64,000 bases of DNA from Streptomyces griseicoloratus (GCF_014534645.1 NZ_JACVQF010000220.1:1-64000), one strand, 5' to 3'. Positions 36,498 through 46,234 are shown, counted from the first letter of the stretch. The notes: a model not told the origin generated them from the sequence alone. Translations and numbers: made by a program.

Positions 36498-37103
36498 ATG
36501 GCTGGACCCCAGCGCCGCGGCAGCGGTGCCGGTGGCGGCGAGCGGCGGGACCGGAAGGGCCGTGACGGCGGCGCAGCTGCCGCCGAGAAGACCGCTTACG
36601 TTGAGCGCGTCGTCGCGATCAACCGCGTCGCCAAGGTTGTGAAGGGTGGTCGTCGCTTCAGCTTCACCGCGCTGGTCGTGGTGGGCGACGGTGACGGCAC
36701 CGTGGGTGTCGGATACGGCAAGGCCAAGGAGGTGCCGGCCGCCATCGCCAAGGGCGTTGAGGAGGCCAAGAAGCACTTCTTCAAGGTCCCCCGGATCCAG
36801 GGCACCATCCCGCACCCGATCCAGGGTGAGAAGGCTGCCGGCGTCGTGCTGCTCAAGCCCGCGTCGCCCGGTACCGGTGTTATCGCCGGTGGTCCGGTGC
36901 GTGCCGTGCTCGAGTGCGCCGGTATCCACGACGTGCTGTCGAAGTCGCTCGGCTCCGACAACGCGATCAACATCGTGCACGCGACCGTGGAGGCCCTGAA
37001 GGGTCTGCAGCGTCCCGAGGAGATCGCGGCCCGCCGCGGTCTGCCGCTGGAGGACGTCGCCCCCGCGGCTCTGCTGCGTGCGCGTGCCGGGGCGGGTGTG
37101 TGA
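36498..37103 (+). CDS. rpsE: 30S ribosomal protein S5
   Basis: 201 aa. The N-terminal Arg/Gly-rich stretch ([18 protein letters not shown]) is longer than in E. coli. The core has [37 protein letters not shown] and [17 protein letters not shown]5 affects translational fidelity and spectinomycin response. AGAGAGGTAATTCC precedes ATG 36498. Confidence 0.98.
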   Translation: MAGPQRRGSGAGGGERRDRKGRDGGAAAAEKTAYVERVVAINRVAKVVKGGRRFSFTALVVVGDGDGTVGVGYGKAKEVPAAIAKGVEEAKKHFFKVPRIQGTIPHPIQGEKAAGVVLLKPASPGTGVIAGGPVRAVLECAGIHDVLSKSLGSDNAINIVHATVEALKGLQRPEEIAARRGLPLEDVAPAALLRARAGAGV

Positions 37104-37105
37104 TC

Positions 37106-37288
37106 ATGGCGCAGCTCAAGATCACGCAGGTCAAGTCCTACATCGGCAGCAAGCAGAACCACCGTGACACCCTGCGTTCGCTTGGCCTGAAGAAGGTCAA
37201 CGACGTGGTCGTCAAGGAGGACCGTCCCGAGTTCCGCGGCATGGTGCACACCGTCCGCCACCTCGTGACGGTCGAGGAGGTCGACTGA
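37106..37288 (+). CDS. rpmD: 50S ribosomal protein L30
   Basis: 60 aa, [32 protein letters not shown] and [15 protein letters not shown]. It starts two bases after the rpsE stop and ends two bases before rplO, so it is translated within one tight cluster. Confidence 0.97.
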   Translation: MAQLKITQVKSYIGSKQNHRDTLRSLGLKKVNDVVVKEDRPEFRGMVHTVRHLVTVEEVD

Positions 37289-37290
37289 TC

Positions 37291-37746
37291 ATGGCGGAGC
37301 AGAACCCGCTCAAGATCCACAACCTCCGTCCCGCCCCGGGCGCCAAGACCGCCAAGACCCGTGTCGGTCGTGGTGAGGCGTCGAAGGGTAAGACGGCCGG
37401 TCGTGGTACCAAGGGCACGAAGGCCCGCTACCAGGTTCCGGAGCGCTTCGAGGGCGGCCAGATGCCGCTGCACATGCGCCTCCCGAAGCTGAAGGGCTTC
37501 AAGAACCCGTTCAAGACCGAGTACCAGGTCGTGAACCTCGACAAGCTGGCCGCGCTGTACCCCGAGGGTGGCGAGGTCACCGTCGAGGGCCTCGTGGCCA
37601 AGGGTGCCGTTCGCAAGAACAGCCTCGTCAAGGTCCTGGGCCAGGGCGAGGTCTCCGTGGCGCTGCAGGTGACGGTCGACGCCGTCTCCGGCTCCGCCAA
37701 GGAGAAGATCACCGCCGCCGGCGGTACCGTCACCGAGCTCGTCTGA
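37291..37746 (+). CDS. rplO: 50S ribosomal protein L15
   Basis: 151 aa with [20 protein letters not shown], the [14 protein letters not shown] basic stretch, [20 protein letters not shown] and the helical C-terminal domain. Late 50S assembly protein. A strong hairpin follows before secY. Confidence 0.98.
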   Translation: MAEQNPLKIHNLRPAPGAKTAKTRVGRGEASKGKTAGRGTKGTKARYQVPERFEGGQMPLHMRLPKLKGFKNPFKTEYQVVNLDKLAALYPEGGEVTVEGLVAKGAVRKNSLVKVLGQGEVSVALQVTVDAVSGSAKEKITAAGGTVTELV

Positions 37747-37780
37747 CCCCTTCAGGCGTCTCGATGACCTGAGCGACCCG

Positions 37781-37814
37781 ACCGGGGATACTCCACAAAT
37801 GGGGTATCCCCGGT
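37781..37814 (+). terminator. Hairpin in the rplO-secY gap
   Basis: ACCGGGGATACTCC (37781-37794) pairs with GGGGTATCCCCGGT (37801-37814) over 14 bp with one G-U pair; loop ACAAAT. It is followed by TTGGTCGTTCC. Likely a terminator or attenuator that separates ribosomal genes from secY; the remaining 170 bp would hold a secY promoter (TTCCAA 37821, N18, TAAGGT 37845 is a weak candidate). Confidence 0.6.
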
Positions 37815-37986
37815 TGGTCGTTCCAAGGGAAGTGCTCTCGCCGGTAAGGTGGCCTGCACTGTCCTCTTTCACGGGTGTCACACATGGGGCACCCTTAGCG
37901 GCAGTTGACCGTTAGCTATTAAGTCGTCAGTCGAACCTCAAGACCGTCACCCTTGACGCAGTTGCGCGGGGGTCGCAGGAGGCACC

Positions 37987-39300
37987 GTGCTCACCGCGTT
38001 CGCCCGGGCGTTCAAGACGCCCGACCTGCGCAAGAAGCTGCTCTTCACGCTCGGCATCATCGTGGTCTACCGGGTCGGTACCCACATCCCGATCCCGGGC
38101 GTCGACTACAAGAACGTCCAGGAATGTGTCGACCAGGCGTCCGGCAACCAGGGCCTCTTCGGTCTGGTCAACATGTTCAGCGGTGGGGCGCTGCTGCAGA
38201 TCACGGTCTTCGCGCTCGGCATCATGCCGTACATCACGGCGAGCATCATTCTCCAGCTGCTCACCGTGGTGATCCCGCGCCTGGAGGCCCTGAAGAAGGA
38301 AGGCCAGGCGGGCACTGCGAAGATCACGCAGTACACCCGCTACCTGACCATCGCGCTCGCCATCCTCCAGGGCACCGGCCTGGTGGCCACGGCCCGCAGC
38401 GGCGCGCTGTTCTCCGGCTGCACGGTCGCCGGCCAGATCGTCCCGGACCGCGCGATCTTCACCACCGTCGTCATGGTGATCTGCATGACCGCCGGTACGG
38501 CCGTGGTCATGTGGCTCGGTGAGCTGATCACCGACCGCGGCATCGGCAACGGCATGTCGATCCTGATGTTCATCTCGATCGCCGCGACCTTCCCGTCCGC
38601 TCTGTGGGCCATCAAGACGCAGGGCGACCTCGCGGGCGGCTGGATCGAGTTCGGCACCGTCATCGCCGTCGGCCTGGTCATGGTCGGCCTGGTGGTCTTC
38701 GTGGAGCAGGCCCAGCGCCGCATCCCCGTGCAGTACGCCAAGCGCATGATCGGCCGCCGTTCCTACGGCGGAACGTCCACGTACATCCCGCTCAAGGTGA
38801 ACCAGGCGGGTGTGATTCCCGTCATCTTCGCCTCGTCGCTGCTGTACATCCCGGCACTGATCGCGCAGTTCTCCAGCGGGACCTCCGGCTGGAAGACGTG
38901 GATCGAAGCGCACCTGGTCAAGGGCGACCACCCGATCTACGTCAGTCTGTACTTCCTTCTCATCGTCTTCTTCGCGTTCTTCTATGTGGCGATCTCCTTC
39001 AACCCCGAGGAAGTCGCCGACAACATGAAGAAGTATGGTGGCTTCATCCCGGGCATCCGGGCTGGCCGACCGACCGCTGAGTATCTGAGCTACGTACTCA
39101 ACCGGATCACCTGGCCGGGTTCGCTGTATCTGGGTCTGATCGCTCTCGTACCGACGATGGCGTTGGTTGGTTTCGGGGCAAACCAGAACTTCCCGTTCGG
39201 TGGTACCAGCATCCTGATCATCGTGGGTGTCGGTCTCGAGACGGTGAAGCAGATCGAGAGCCAGCTCCAGCAGCGCAATTACGAAGGGTTCCTCCGCTGA
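37987..39300 (+). CDS. secY: Preprotein translocase subunit SecY
   Basis: 437 aa, channel subunit of the Sec translocon with ten membrane helices. Characteristic are LTAFARAFKTPDLRKKLLFT, the plug region after IPIPGVDYKN, FALGIMPYITASIILQLLTV, RGIGNGMSILMF, QRRIPVQYAKR and GIRAGRPTAEYLSYVL. GTG 37987 follows GCAGGAGGCACC. Stop overlaps adk by one base, so secretion and adenylate kinase are coupled as in many Gram-positives. Confidence 0.98.
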   Translation: MLTAFARAFKTPDLRKKLLFTLGIIVVYRVGTHIPIPGVDYKNVQECVDQASGNQGLFGLVNMFSGGALLQITVFALGIMPYITASIILQLLTVVIPRLEALKKEGQAGTAKITQYTRYLTIALAILQGTGLVATARSGALFSGCTVAGQIVPDRAIFTTVVMVICMTAGTAVVMWLGELITDRGIGNGMSILMFISIAATFPSALWAIKTQGDLAGGWIEFGTVIAVGLVMVGLVVFVEQAQRRIPVQYAKRMIGRRSYGGTSTYIPLKVNQAGVIPVIFASSLLYIPALIAQFSSGTSGWKTWIEAHLVKGDHPIYVSLYFLLIVFFAFFYVAISFNPEEVADNMKKYGGFIPGIRAGRPTAEYLSYVLNRITWPGSLYLGLIALVPTMALVGFGANQNFPFGGTSILIIVGVGLETVKQIESQLQQRNYEGFLR

Positions 39301-39953
39301 TGCGAATCGTCCTCGTCGGCCCGCCGGGTGCCGGTAAGGGAACGCAGGCCACCCGCCTCGCCGAGACGCTGCACATCCCGCACATCTCCACGGGCGACCT
39401 GTTCCGCGCCAACATCAGCCAGCAGACGGAGCTGGGCAAGCTCGCGAAGTCCTACATGGACGCCGGCAACCTGGTGCCGGACGAGGTCACGATCGCCATG
39501 GCGAAGGACCGCATGGAGCAGCCCGACGCCGAGGGCGGCTTCCTGCTGGACGGCTTCCCGCGCAACGTCTCCCAGGCGGAGGCGCTGGACGAGCTGCTCG
39601 AGACCGAGAACATGAAGCTCGACGCGGTGCTGGACCTGGAGGCGCCGGAGGACGAGGTCGTCAAGCGGATCGCCGGACGGCGGGTCTGCCGCAACAACTC
39701 GGCGCACGTCTTCCACGTGACGTACACGCCGCCGGCCAAGGAGGGCGTCTGCGACGTCTGCGGCGGCGAGCTGTACCAGCGTGACGACGACTCCGAGGAG
39801 ACCGTCCGCAAGCGGCTGGAGGTCTACCACACGCAGACCGAGCCGATCATCGACTACTACAAGGCGCAGGGCCTGGTCGTCACCATCTCGGCGATGGGCG
39901 CGGTGGACGAGGTCACCGGGCGTGCGCTGGAGGCGCTGAAGCGCGACAAGTAG
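39300..39953 (+). CDS. adk: Adenylate kinase
   Basis: 217 aa. Interconverts ATP, AMP and ADP. Motifs: P-loop GPPGAGKGTQ (res 7-16), HISTGDLFR, DGFPRNVSQAE, and a LID with CxxC-type residues (VCRNNSAHVFHVTYTPP, CDVCGGELYQRDDD). The LID has three cysteines, near the four-Cys zinc LID, with the first pair incomplete (CRNN), so zinc binding is doubtful. Start overlaps secY. Confidence 0.97.
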   Translation: MRIVLVGPPGAGKGTQATRLAETLHIPHISTGDLFRANISQQTELGKLAKSYMDAGNLVPDEVTIAMAKDRMEQPDAEGGFLLDGFPRNVSQAEALDELLETENMKLDAVLDLEAPEDEVVKRIAGRRVCRNNSAHVFHVTYTPPAKEGVCDVCGGELYQRDDDSEETVRKRLEVYHTQTEPIIDYYKAQGLVVTISAMGAVDEVTGRALEALKRDK

Positions 39954-40113
39954 TTCCTTCGCTTGGCTGCAGCCGCGGTCCCTCCAGGGGCCGCGGCTGT
40001 GGTGTGCGGGTGGGCCGCACGGCCCGGCGTTCGCCGGGTGCCTCGGCGTCCACCCGGGCCCGTATCGTTGATGGCGTCCGTCCTTCTTCCGGTCCAGAAA
40101 GGCCGCAGCCCCC

Positions 40114-40950
40114 ATGGTGCAGATCAAGAACCCCGAGCAGATCGCCAAGATGCGTGAGGCGGGGTTGGTCGTCGCCGCCATCCATGCGGCCACGCGTGAG
40201 GCCGCCGTGCCCGGCGCCACGACCAAGGACCTGGACCAGGTCGCCCGCAAGGTGCTCGCGGAGCACAACGCCAAGCCGAACTTCCTCGGCTACGGCGGTT
40301 TCCCGGCGACCATCTGCACGTCCGTGAACGAGGTCGTCGTCCACGGCATCCCGTCCGACGACGTCGTCCTCAAGGACGGCGACATCATCTCCATCGACTG
40401 CGGCGCGATCATCGACGGCTGGCACGGCGACGCCGCCTACACGGCCTTCGTGGGCTCCGGTCACGCCCCGGAGCTGGTCGAGCTCTCCCGGGTGACCGAG
40501 GAGTCGATGTGGGCCGGTATCGCGGCCATGAAGCAGGGCAACCGGCTCGTGGACGTCTCCCGGGCCATCGAGACGTACATCCGCCGCCAGCCGAAGCCGG
40601 GCGGCGGCCGGTACGGGATCATCGAGGACTACGGCGGCCACGGCATCGGCACCGAGATGCACATGGACCCCCACCTGCTGAACTACGTCGACCGGCGCCG
40701 TGGCAAGGGCCCGAAGCTGGTCCCCGGCTTCTGCCTGGCCATCGAGCCCATGGTGTCGCTCGGCACACCGCGCACGGAGGTCCTGGAGGACGACTGGACG
40801 GTCGTCACCACGGACGGCACCTGGTCCTCCCACTGGGAGCACTCTGTCGCCCTGACGGAGCAGGGCCCGCTGGTCCTGACGGCCCCGGACGGCGGCAAGG
40901 CCAAGCTCGCCGAACTCGGCATCACGGCGGCCCCCGACCCGCTGGGCTGA
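40114..40950 (+). CDS. map: Methionine aminopeptidase, type I
   Basis: 278 aa. Removes the N-terminal Met from nascent proteins. The metal ligands are visible: Asp in SIDCGAIIDGW, Asp in WHGDAAYTAF, His in GGHGIGTEMH, Glu in FCLAIEPMV and Glu in WSSHWEHSVAL. ATG 40114 is 160 bp after adk; the gap includes a short promoter-like TATCGTTGATGG stretch. Confidence 0.97.
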   Translation: MVQIKNPEQIAKMREAGLVVAAIHAATREAAVPGATTKDLDQVARKVLAEHNAKPNFLGYGGFPATICTSVNEVVVHGIPSDDVVLKDGDIISIDCGAIIDGWHGDAAYTAFVGSGHAPELVELSRVTEESMWAGIAAMKQGNRLVDVSRAIETYIRRQPKPGGGRYGIIEDYGGHGIGTEMHMDPHLLNYVDRRRGKGPKLVPGFCLAIEPMVSLGTPRTEVLEDDWTVVTTDGTWSSHWEHSVALTEQGPLVLTAPDGGKAKLAELGITAAPDPLG

Positions 40951-41000
40951 GGACGGTCCCGGTCGCATGACGATCTCCGGTGTGGGGCAGACTTCCTCGT

Positions 41001-41030
41001 TTCGCCTTTTCGGTTGCGCTGACGTAGACT
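41001..41030 (+). promoter_or_regulatory. Predicted infA promoter
   Basis: TTCGCC at 41001-41006, an 18-bp spacer and TAGACT at 41025-41030, a strong Streptomyces -10. Transcription would start near 41037, 83 nt before infA. This would give the infA-rpmJ-rpsM-rpsK-rpoA-rplQ part its own start. Confidence 0.5.
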
Positions 41031-41119
41031 GACTCGTCGGCTCTTGTGCACCCGCATGCCTGTATGCGCTTCAACGGCGCACCGGAGTCGATCAAGGTAG
41101 TCGATTCGAAGGGCGAAGC

Positions 41120-41341
41120 GTGGCCAAGAAGCAAGGTGCCATCGAGATCGAGGGCACTGTCGTCGAGTCTCTGCCGAACGCCATGTTCAAGGTCGAGCTC
41201 CAGAACGGCCACCAGGTCCTGGCACACATCAGCGGCAAGATGCGTATGCACTACATCCGCATCCTCCCTGACGACCGGGTCGTGGTGGAGCTGTCTCCGT
41301 ACGACCTGACGCGTGGCCGGATCGTCTACCGGTACAAGTAG
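41120..41341 (+). CDS. infA: Translation initiation factor IF-1
   Basis: 73 aa, [56 protein letters not shown]: the OB fold that occupies the 30S A site during initiation. GTG start 41120 with CGAAGGGCGAAGC upstream. Confidence 0.98.
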   Translation: MAKKQGAIEIEGTVVESLPNAMFKVELQNGHQVLAHISGKMRMHYIRILPDDRVVVELSPYDLTRGRIVYRYK

Positions 41342-41352
41342 ATCTTGCCCAC

Positions 41353-41379
41353 GCCCCGTGCCCTCCCTGTGCACGGGGC
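41353..41379 (+). terminator. Hairpin between infA and rpmJ
   Basis: GCCCCGTG (41353-41360) pairs with CACGGGGC (41372-41379) over eight bp with an 11-nt loop. Weak as a terminator, but the third in a series of inter-gene hairpins in the cluster. Confidence 0.35.
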
Positions 41380-41412
41380 CGCCGGCAACTGACCCGGAGA
41401 ACCTCACATCCC

Positions 41413-41526
41413 ATGAAGGTCAAGCCGAGCGTCAAGAAGATCTGCGACAAGTGCAGGGTGATCCGCCGTCACGGCCGGGTCATGGTCATCTGCGACAACC
41501 CGCGCCACAAGCAGCGCCAGGGCTGA
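41413..41526 (+). CDS. rpmJ: 50S ribosomal protein L36, zinc-binding form
   Basis: 37 aa, [20 protein letters not shown], with Cys11, Cys14, Cys27 and His32 as the zinc site. It is a very small gene in the alpha part of the cluster. Start ATG with GGAGAACCTC upstream. Confidence 0.97.
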   Translation: MKVKPSVKKICDKCRVIRRHGRVMVICDNPRHKQRQG

Positions 41527-41714
41527 CGCACGACCGTTCCCTCCGCGATTCGCAGGACTTCGCGCGACGCGAGCTGAATATGTTCATACGCAGGACCCGG
41601 GTACCCAGGTGCCCGACACCCCCGGCTCGGAGGCCGGGGACCCGTTCCGTACCTGATACGGCGGCCGGGAGCCGGTTCTGCGGAAGACCTCCGACAATCA
41701 ACTGGAGCCATTGA

Positions 41715-42095
41715 ATGGCACGCGTTTCCGGTGTTGACATCCCGCGCGAAAAGCGCGTGGAGATCGCCCTCACCTACGTGTTCGGCATCGGCCGGACCCT
41801 CTCCCAGCAGACGCTTGCTGCCACCGGCGTGGACCCGAACACCCGTGTTCGGGACCTGACCGAAGAGCAGCTTGTCGCGATCCGCGAGTACGTCGACAAC
41901 AACATCAAGACCGAGGGTGACCTCCGTCGCGAGATCCAGGCCGACATCCGCCGCAAGGTCGAGATCGGCACCTACCAGGGTCTGCGGCACCGCCGCGGTC
42001 TGCCCGTCCGCGGTCAGCGCACCAGCACCAACGCCCGCACCCGCAAGGGCCCGCGTCGCGCCATCGCCGGCAAGAAGAAGCCGGGCAAGAAGTAG
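41715..42095 (+). CDS. rpsM: 30S ribosomal protein S13
   Basis: 126 aa with [47 protein letters not shown] and the basic tail GKKKPGKK. Forms the S13-S19 bridge B1. ATG 41715 is preceded by ACTGGAGCCATTG. A 188-bp leader precedes it, sharing a 14-nt motif with the rplQ leader. Confidence 0.98.
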   Translation: MARVSGVDIPREKRVEIALTYVFGIGRTLSQQTLAATGVDPNTRVRDLTEEQLVAIREYVDNNIKTEGDLRREIQADIRRKVEIGTYQGLRHRRGLPVRGQRTSTNARTRKGPRRAIAGKKKPGKK

Positions 42096-42161
42096 TCCGC
42101 AGCGGACTCGCCGTCCAGCGGTCTTCGCTGTAGGACCGACCACCTCCCGTAGGAGAACGAC

Positions 42162-42566
42162 ATGCCCCCCAAGGGACGTCAGGGCGCTGCCAAGAAGGTG
42201 CGCCGCAAGGAAAAGAAGAACGTCGCTCACGGCCACGCGCACATCAAGAGCACGTTCAACAACACGATCGTGTCGATCACGGACCCGTCCGGCAACGTGA
42301 TCTCCTGGGCCTCCGCCGGCCACGTCGGCTTCAAGGGCTCCCGGAAGTCCACGCCGTTCGCCGCGCAGATGGCCGCCGAGTCGGCCGCCCGCCGCGCCCA
42401 GGAGCACGGCATGCGCAAGGTCGACGTGTTCGTCAAGGGCCCGGGTTCCGGTCGTGAGACCGCGATCCGCTCCCTGCAGGCCACCGGCCTCGAGGTCGGT
42501 TCCATCCAGGACGTCACGCCCACCCCGCACAACGGCTGCCGTCCGCCGAAGCGTCGTCGCGTCTGA
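42162..42566 (+). CDS. rpsK: 30S ribosomal protein S11
   Basis: 134 aa, [40 protein letters not shown] and [12 protein letters not shown]11 lies on the 30S platform next to the E site. GTAGGAGAACGAC precedes ATG 42162. Confidence 0.98.
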   Translation: MPPKGRQGAAKKVRRKEKKNVAHGHAHIKSTFNNTIVSITDPSGNVISWASAGHVGFKGSRKSTPFAAQMAAESAARRAQEHGMRKVDVFVKGPGSGRETAIRSLQATGLEVGSIQDVTPTPHNGCRPPKRRRV

Positions 42567-42683
42567 CCTCGCTTCGTCAGGGTTTTCCGGGCGGTACGGC
42601 TCCTTCGGGTCGTGCCGCCCGTACCCTTGCAGTACAGAGTCGGGCGTCATATAGCGGGCGCCCCTGACTGAAGGATCACCAAC

Positions 42684-43706
42684 ATGCTGATCGCTCAGCG
42701 TCCCTCGTTGACCGAAGAGGTCGTCGACGAGTTCCGCTCCCGGTTCGTGATCGAGCCGCTGGAGCCGGGCTTCGGCTACACCCTCGGCAACTCCCTGCGT
42801 CGTACGCTCCTCTCCTCGATCCCGGGTGCGGCGGTCACGTCCATCCGCATCGACGGCGTTCTGCACGAGTTCACCACCGTGCCGGGCGTCAAGGAGGACG
42901 TCACCGACCTGATCCTCAACATCAAGCAGCTGGTCGTCTCCTCGGAGCACGACGAGCCGGTCGTGATGTACCTGCGCAAGCAGGGCCCGGGCCTGGTCAC
43001 CGCCGCCGACATCGCGCCCCCGGCCGGTGTCGAGGTGCACAACCCGGACCTCGTCCTCGCCACGCTCAACGGCAAGGGCAAGCTGGAGATGGAGCTGACC
43101 GTCGAGCGCGGTCGCGGCTACGTCTCCGCCGTGCAGAACAAGCAGGTGGGTCAGGAGATCGGCCGTATCCCGGTCGACTCCATCTACTCGCCGGTGCTCA
43201 AGGTCACCTACAAGGTCGAGGCGACCCGTGTCGAGCAGCGCACCGACTTCGACAAGCTGATCGTCGACGTCGAGACCAAGCAGGCCATGCGCCCGCGCGA
43301 CGCCATGGCGTCCGCCGGCAAGACCCTGGTCGAGCTGTTCGGCCTGGCCCGCGAGCTGAACATCGACGCCGAGGGCATCGACATGGGTCCGTCCCCGACG
43401 GACGCCGCCCTCGCCGCCGACCTGGCGCTGCCGATCGAGGAGCTGGAGCTCACGGTCCGCTCCTACAACTGCCTCAAGCGTGAGGGCATCCACTCCGTGG
43501 GTGAGCTCGTCGCCCGCTCCGAGGCGGACCTCCTGGACATCCGCAACTTCGGTGCGAAGTCCATCGACGAGGTCAAGGCGAAGCTGGCCGGCATGGGCCT
43601 GGCCCTCAAGGACAGCCCGCCCGGATTCGACCCGACCGCCGCCGCGGACGCCTTCGGTGCCGAGGACGACGCGGACGCCGGGTTCGTCGAGACCGAGCAG
43701 TACTGA
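42684..43706 (+). CDS. rpoA: RNA polymerase alpha subunit
   Basis: 340 aa. N-terminal domain (1-235) dimerises and assembles core ([19 protein letters not shown]-like segment, [14 protein letters not shown]-type), then a linker and the C-terminal domain (about 245-320: [40 protein letters not shown]) that touches UP elements and activators. The acid tail ([20 protein letters not shown]) is typical of actinobacteria. One alpha gene is expected. A repeat with a hairpin follows before rplQ. Confidence 0.98.
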   Translation: MLIAQRPSLTEEVVDEFRSRFVIEPLEPGFGYTLGNSLRRTLLSSIPGAAVTSIRIDGVLHEFTTVPGVKEDVTDLILNIKQLVVSSEHDEPVVMYLRKQGPGLVTAADIAPPAGVEVHNPDLVLATLNGKGKLEMELTVERGRGYVSAVQNKQVGQEIGRIPVDSIYSPVLKVTYKVEATRVEQRTDFDKLIVDVETKQAMRPRDAMASAGKTLVELFGLARELNIDAEGIDMGPSPTDAALAADLALPIEELELTVRSYNCLKREGIHSVGELVARSEADLLDIRNFGAKSIDEVKAKLAGMGLALKDSPPGFDPTAAADAFGAEDDADAGFVETEQY

Positions 43707-43746
43707 GAGCTCGGGACCGACGGTTCCCTTTTGGCTGCCGGCCCGC

Positions 43747-43790
43747 TGTGGCTGGTCGCGCAGTTCCCCGCGCCCCTGTGGGGCGCGGGG
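43747..43790 (+). repeat. Dispersed Streptomyces intergenic repeat with hairpin, rpoA-rplQ gap
   Basis: Bases 43747-43778 are identical to 50356-50387 (32 of 32), starting TGTGGCTGGTCGCGC. This copy goes on into a perfect 11-bp stem, CCCCGCGCCCC (43766-43776) with GGGGCGCGGGG (43780-43790), loop TGT. I recognise it as a repeat found many times in streptomycete intergenic regions. Here it acts as a terminator-like structure inside an essential operon. Confidence 0.8.
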
Positions 43791-43828
43791 TCTCCGACAG
43801 GCGACCGCCTGCTCGGATACTGACTCCG

Positions 43829-43842
43829 GTACCTGATACGGC
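43829..43842 (+). repeat. 14-nt motif GTACCTGATACGGC in rplQ leader (second copy at 41649)
   Basis: Same 14 bases as 41649-41662 in the rpsM leader, at similar position before the start codon (27 and 52 bases). A CCGTA/TACGG pairing is possible in the first copy. Role unknown. Confidence 0.5.
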
Positions 43843-43868
43843 CGGGGCAGACACACAGGAGAAGAACA

Positions 43869-44381
43869 ATGCCGAAGCCCACCAAGGGTGCCCGTCTGGG
43901 CGGCAGCGCCGCGCACGAGAAGCTGCTCCTCGCGAACCTCGCGAAGTCGCTGTTCGAGCACGGCCGCATCACCACCACCGAGGCGAAGGCCCGCCGCCTG
44001 CGGCCGTTCGCCGAGCGTCTGGTCACCAAGGCGAAGAAGGGCGACCTTCACAACCGCCGCCAGGTGCTCCAGGTCATCACGGACAAGAGCGTCGTCCACA
44101 CGCTCTTCACCGAGATCGGCCCGCGGTACGAGAACCGTCCGGGTGGCTACACCCGCATCACCAAGATCGGCAACCGCCGTGGCGACAACGCGCCCATGGC
44201 CGTGATCGAGCTGGTCGAGGCGCTGACGGTCGCGCAGCAGGCGACGGGTGAGGCCGAGGCCGCCACCAAGCGTGCGGTCAAGGAAGACGCCCTGAAGAAG
44301 GACGAGGCCGCCGAGGCCAAGGCCGAGGAGACCAAGGACGAGGCCGCCGAGGCCCCGGCCGAGGAGTCCAAGGACGCCTGA
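43869..44381 (+). CDS. rplQ: 50S ribosomal protein L17
   Basis: 170 aa, longer than the 127-aa E. coli protein because of a charged Lys/Glu/Ala-rich tail (about 125-170: [20 protein letters not shown]). The core has [40 protein letters not shown] and [20 protein letters not shown]. Ends the cluster and is followed by a clear terminator. Confidence 0.98.
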   Translation: MPKPTKGARLGGSAAHEKLLLANLAKSLFEHGRITTTEAKARRLRPFAERLVTKAKKGDLHNRRQVLQVITDKSVVHTLFTEIGPRYENRPGGYTRITKIGNRRGDNAPMAVIELVEALTVAQQATGEAEAATKRAVKEDALKKDEAAEAKAEETKDEAAEAPAEESKDA

Positions 44382-44398
44382 GGCTCTGCCTTGCGCTG

Positions 44399-44430
44399 AG
44401 CGGGTCCGCCCCCTGCGGGGCGGACCCGCT
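44399..44430 (+). terminator. Terminator after rplQ
   Basis: AGCGGGTCCGCCCC (44399-44412) pairs perfectly with GGGGCGGACCCGCT (44417-44430), loop CTGC, then TTCGTGTTTG. A 14-bp stem between rplQ and truA. Confidence 0.85.
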
Positions 44431-44455
44431 TTCGTGTTTGCGAGAGGATCTAGGG

Positions 44456-45310
44456 GTGAGTGACGAAGTACAGCCCGGGTTCGTACGGGTCCGGCTGGAC
44501 CTTTCCTACGACGGGACCGAGTTCTCCGGGTGGGCCAAGCAGGCCGGCGGGCGGCGGACCGTGCAGGGCGAGATCGAGGACGCGCTGCGTACCGTCACGC
44601 GGTCCAGGGACACGTACGAGCTGACCGTCGCCGGGCGTACGGATGCCGGGGTGCACGCCCGGGGGCAGGTCGCGCATGTCGATCTGCCGCGGGAGGTGTG
44701 GGCCGAGCACCACGAGAAGCTGCTGAAGCGGCTCGCCGGGCGGCTGGCCAGGGACGTGCGGGTGTGGGCCCTGCGGGAGGCGCCGAGCGGCTTCAACGCG
44801 CGGTTCTCCGCGATCTGGCGGCGCTACGCCTACCGGGTGACCGACAACCCCGGCGGCGTGGACCCGCTGCTGCGCAATCACGTCCTGTGGCACGACTGGG
44901 CCCTCGACGTCGACGCCATGAACGAGGCCGCCCGGGGACTGCTCGGGGAGCACGACTTCGCCGCCTACTGCAAGAAGCGGGAGGGGGCCACGACCATCCG
45001 GACGCTGCAGGAGCTGAGCCTGGTGCGCGGCGACGACGGGATCATCACCGCGACCGTCCGGGCCGACGCCTTCTGCCACAACATGGTGCGCTCGCTGATC
45101 GGGGCGCTGCTGTTCGTGGGGGACGGGCACCGGCCGCCGGACTGGCCCGCCAAGGTGCTCGCCGCCGGGGTCCGGGACTCGGCCGTCCACGTCGTACGGC
45201 CGCACGGGCTGACGCTGGAGGAGGTCGGCTATCCGGCCGACGAGCTGCTGGCGGCGCGCAACAAGGAGGCGCGCAACCGGCGGTCCCTCCCGGCGGCCGG
45301 CTGCTGCTGA
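44456..45310 (+). CDS. truA: tRNA pseudouridine(38-40) synthase
   Basis: 284 aa. Converts uridines 38-40 of tRNA anticodon arms. The catalytic motif is [15 protein letters not shown] with the nucleophilic Asp. Other motifs are [30 protein letters not shown] and [17 protein letters not shown] start 44456 ([14 protein letters not shown]) has a weak upstream site; a longer frame to 44438 is unlikely. The C-terminus continues into a basic tail ([17 protein letters not shown]) with two terminal cysteines. Confidence 0.96.
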   Translation: MSDEVQPGFVRVRLDLSYDGTEFSGWAKQAGGRRTVQGEIEDALRTVTRSRDTYELTVAGRTDAGVHARGQVAHVDLPREVWAEHHEKLLKRLAGRLARDVRVWALREAPSGFNARFSAIWRRYAYRVTDNPGGVDPLLRNHVLWHDWALDVDAMNEAARGLLGEHDFAAYCKKREGATTIRTLQELSLVRGDDGIITATVRADAFCHNMVRSLIGALLFVGDGHRPPDWPAKVLAAGVRDSAVHVVRPHGLTLEEVGYPADELLAARNKEARNRRSLPAAGCC

Positions 45311-45355
45311 ACGGCTTCGGCGGCCGGAAGAGGCCGGCGCGGGGCGGCGGGCGGC

Positions 45356-46234
45356 TCAGCCCTCCGCCGCCGCCGATGCCTGGGCCTCGCCGCGCCGCCG
45401 GATCTGCCGGAAGGTGAACTCGGCCAGGTCGTCGCCGGTCCGGAACACCTCCGTGGCCTTCGTGGTCACGTCCTTGCCGTTGGTGAAACCGGCGATGGTG
45501 AAGTAGGCGTAGCGGCCGTAGGAGTTGGTGGTGGAGCGGCAGACCGCGCCTTCGCAGAAGGACTTGACGCCACCGCCGGACAGGGACCGCACGATGCTCT
45601 TCTTGTCGGCCTGGCCCTTGGCCTTGACGGCCTGCGCCTCGGTGTCGAAGACGGCCACACCGACCGTCACGGCCACGTCGCCCTTGGTGTAGGTGACGCG
45701 TATCAGGCGCGTGCAGTCGTTCGCGGCGAGCACCTTCGGGAGTGTGCCCTGGGCGGCGGAGCCGCAGGTCCGGGTGTCGGCCGTCGGGCCCTTCTTGTAG
45801 ACCGTCTCGCCCATGGTCAGCTGGGTGCCGGGGAAGAGGATGTCCGGCGCGAGCGGGGCCTTGTCCTTCTTGCTGCTGGCGACGAAGTCCTTGGGGTCCA
45901 GCGGCGGAGGGGCGCTCGTCGGGGCGAAGGACGGCACGGTGGCCGTCTCGCTGGGGATGTCCGCGGTCGTGGGCAGCTGGGAGGAGGGGCTGTCCGACGC
46001 CTCACTGGACCCGTTCGCCGAGACCACCGCCACGGCCACGGCACCCGCGACCGCCACGGTGGCCAGCGCGCCGCCGCCGATGAACAGCAGCCGGCGCCGC
46101 TTGTTGCGGGCCTCGGAGGCCTCGGCGAGCGCGGCCCAGTCGGGGGTCTGGTCCCCACCGCTGTTCCAGGGCTGCTGGGAATTCGGTTTCCAGGGATCCC
46201 ACTGCGACTGAGGTCCCCCCTGCCCAAAGCTCAT
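45356..46234 (-). CDS. Single-pass membrane protein with extracytoplasmic domain, unknown function
   Basis: 292 aa starting MSFGQGGPQSQWDPWKPN. A Gln/Pro/Trp-rich cytosolic stretch, then RRRLLFIGGGALATVAVAGA and following residues as one membrane helix (50-75), a Ser/Thr/Pro linker (80-120), and a domain with four cysteines (TADTRTCGSAA, ANDCTRLIRVTYTKGD, FCEGAVCRSTTN). It looks like a conserved Streptomyces cell-envelope protein. ATG 46234 was chosen; the one at 46243 is possible. Confidence 0.7.
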   Translation of the reverse strand: MSFGQGGPQSQWDPWKPNSQQPWNSGGDQTPDWAALAEASEARNKRRRLLFIGGGALATVAVAGAVAVAVVSANGSSEASDSPSSQLPTTADIPSETATVPSFAPTSAPPPLDPKDFVASSKKDKAPLAPDILFPGTQLTMGETVYKKGPTADTRTCGSAAQGTLPKVLAANDCTRLIRVTYTKGDVAVTVGVAVFDTEAQAVKAKGQADKKSIVRSLSGGGVKSFCEGAVCRSTTNSYGRYAYFTIAGFTNGKDVTTKATEVFRTGDDLAEFTFRQIRRRGEAQASAAAEG

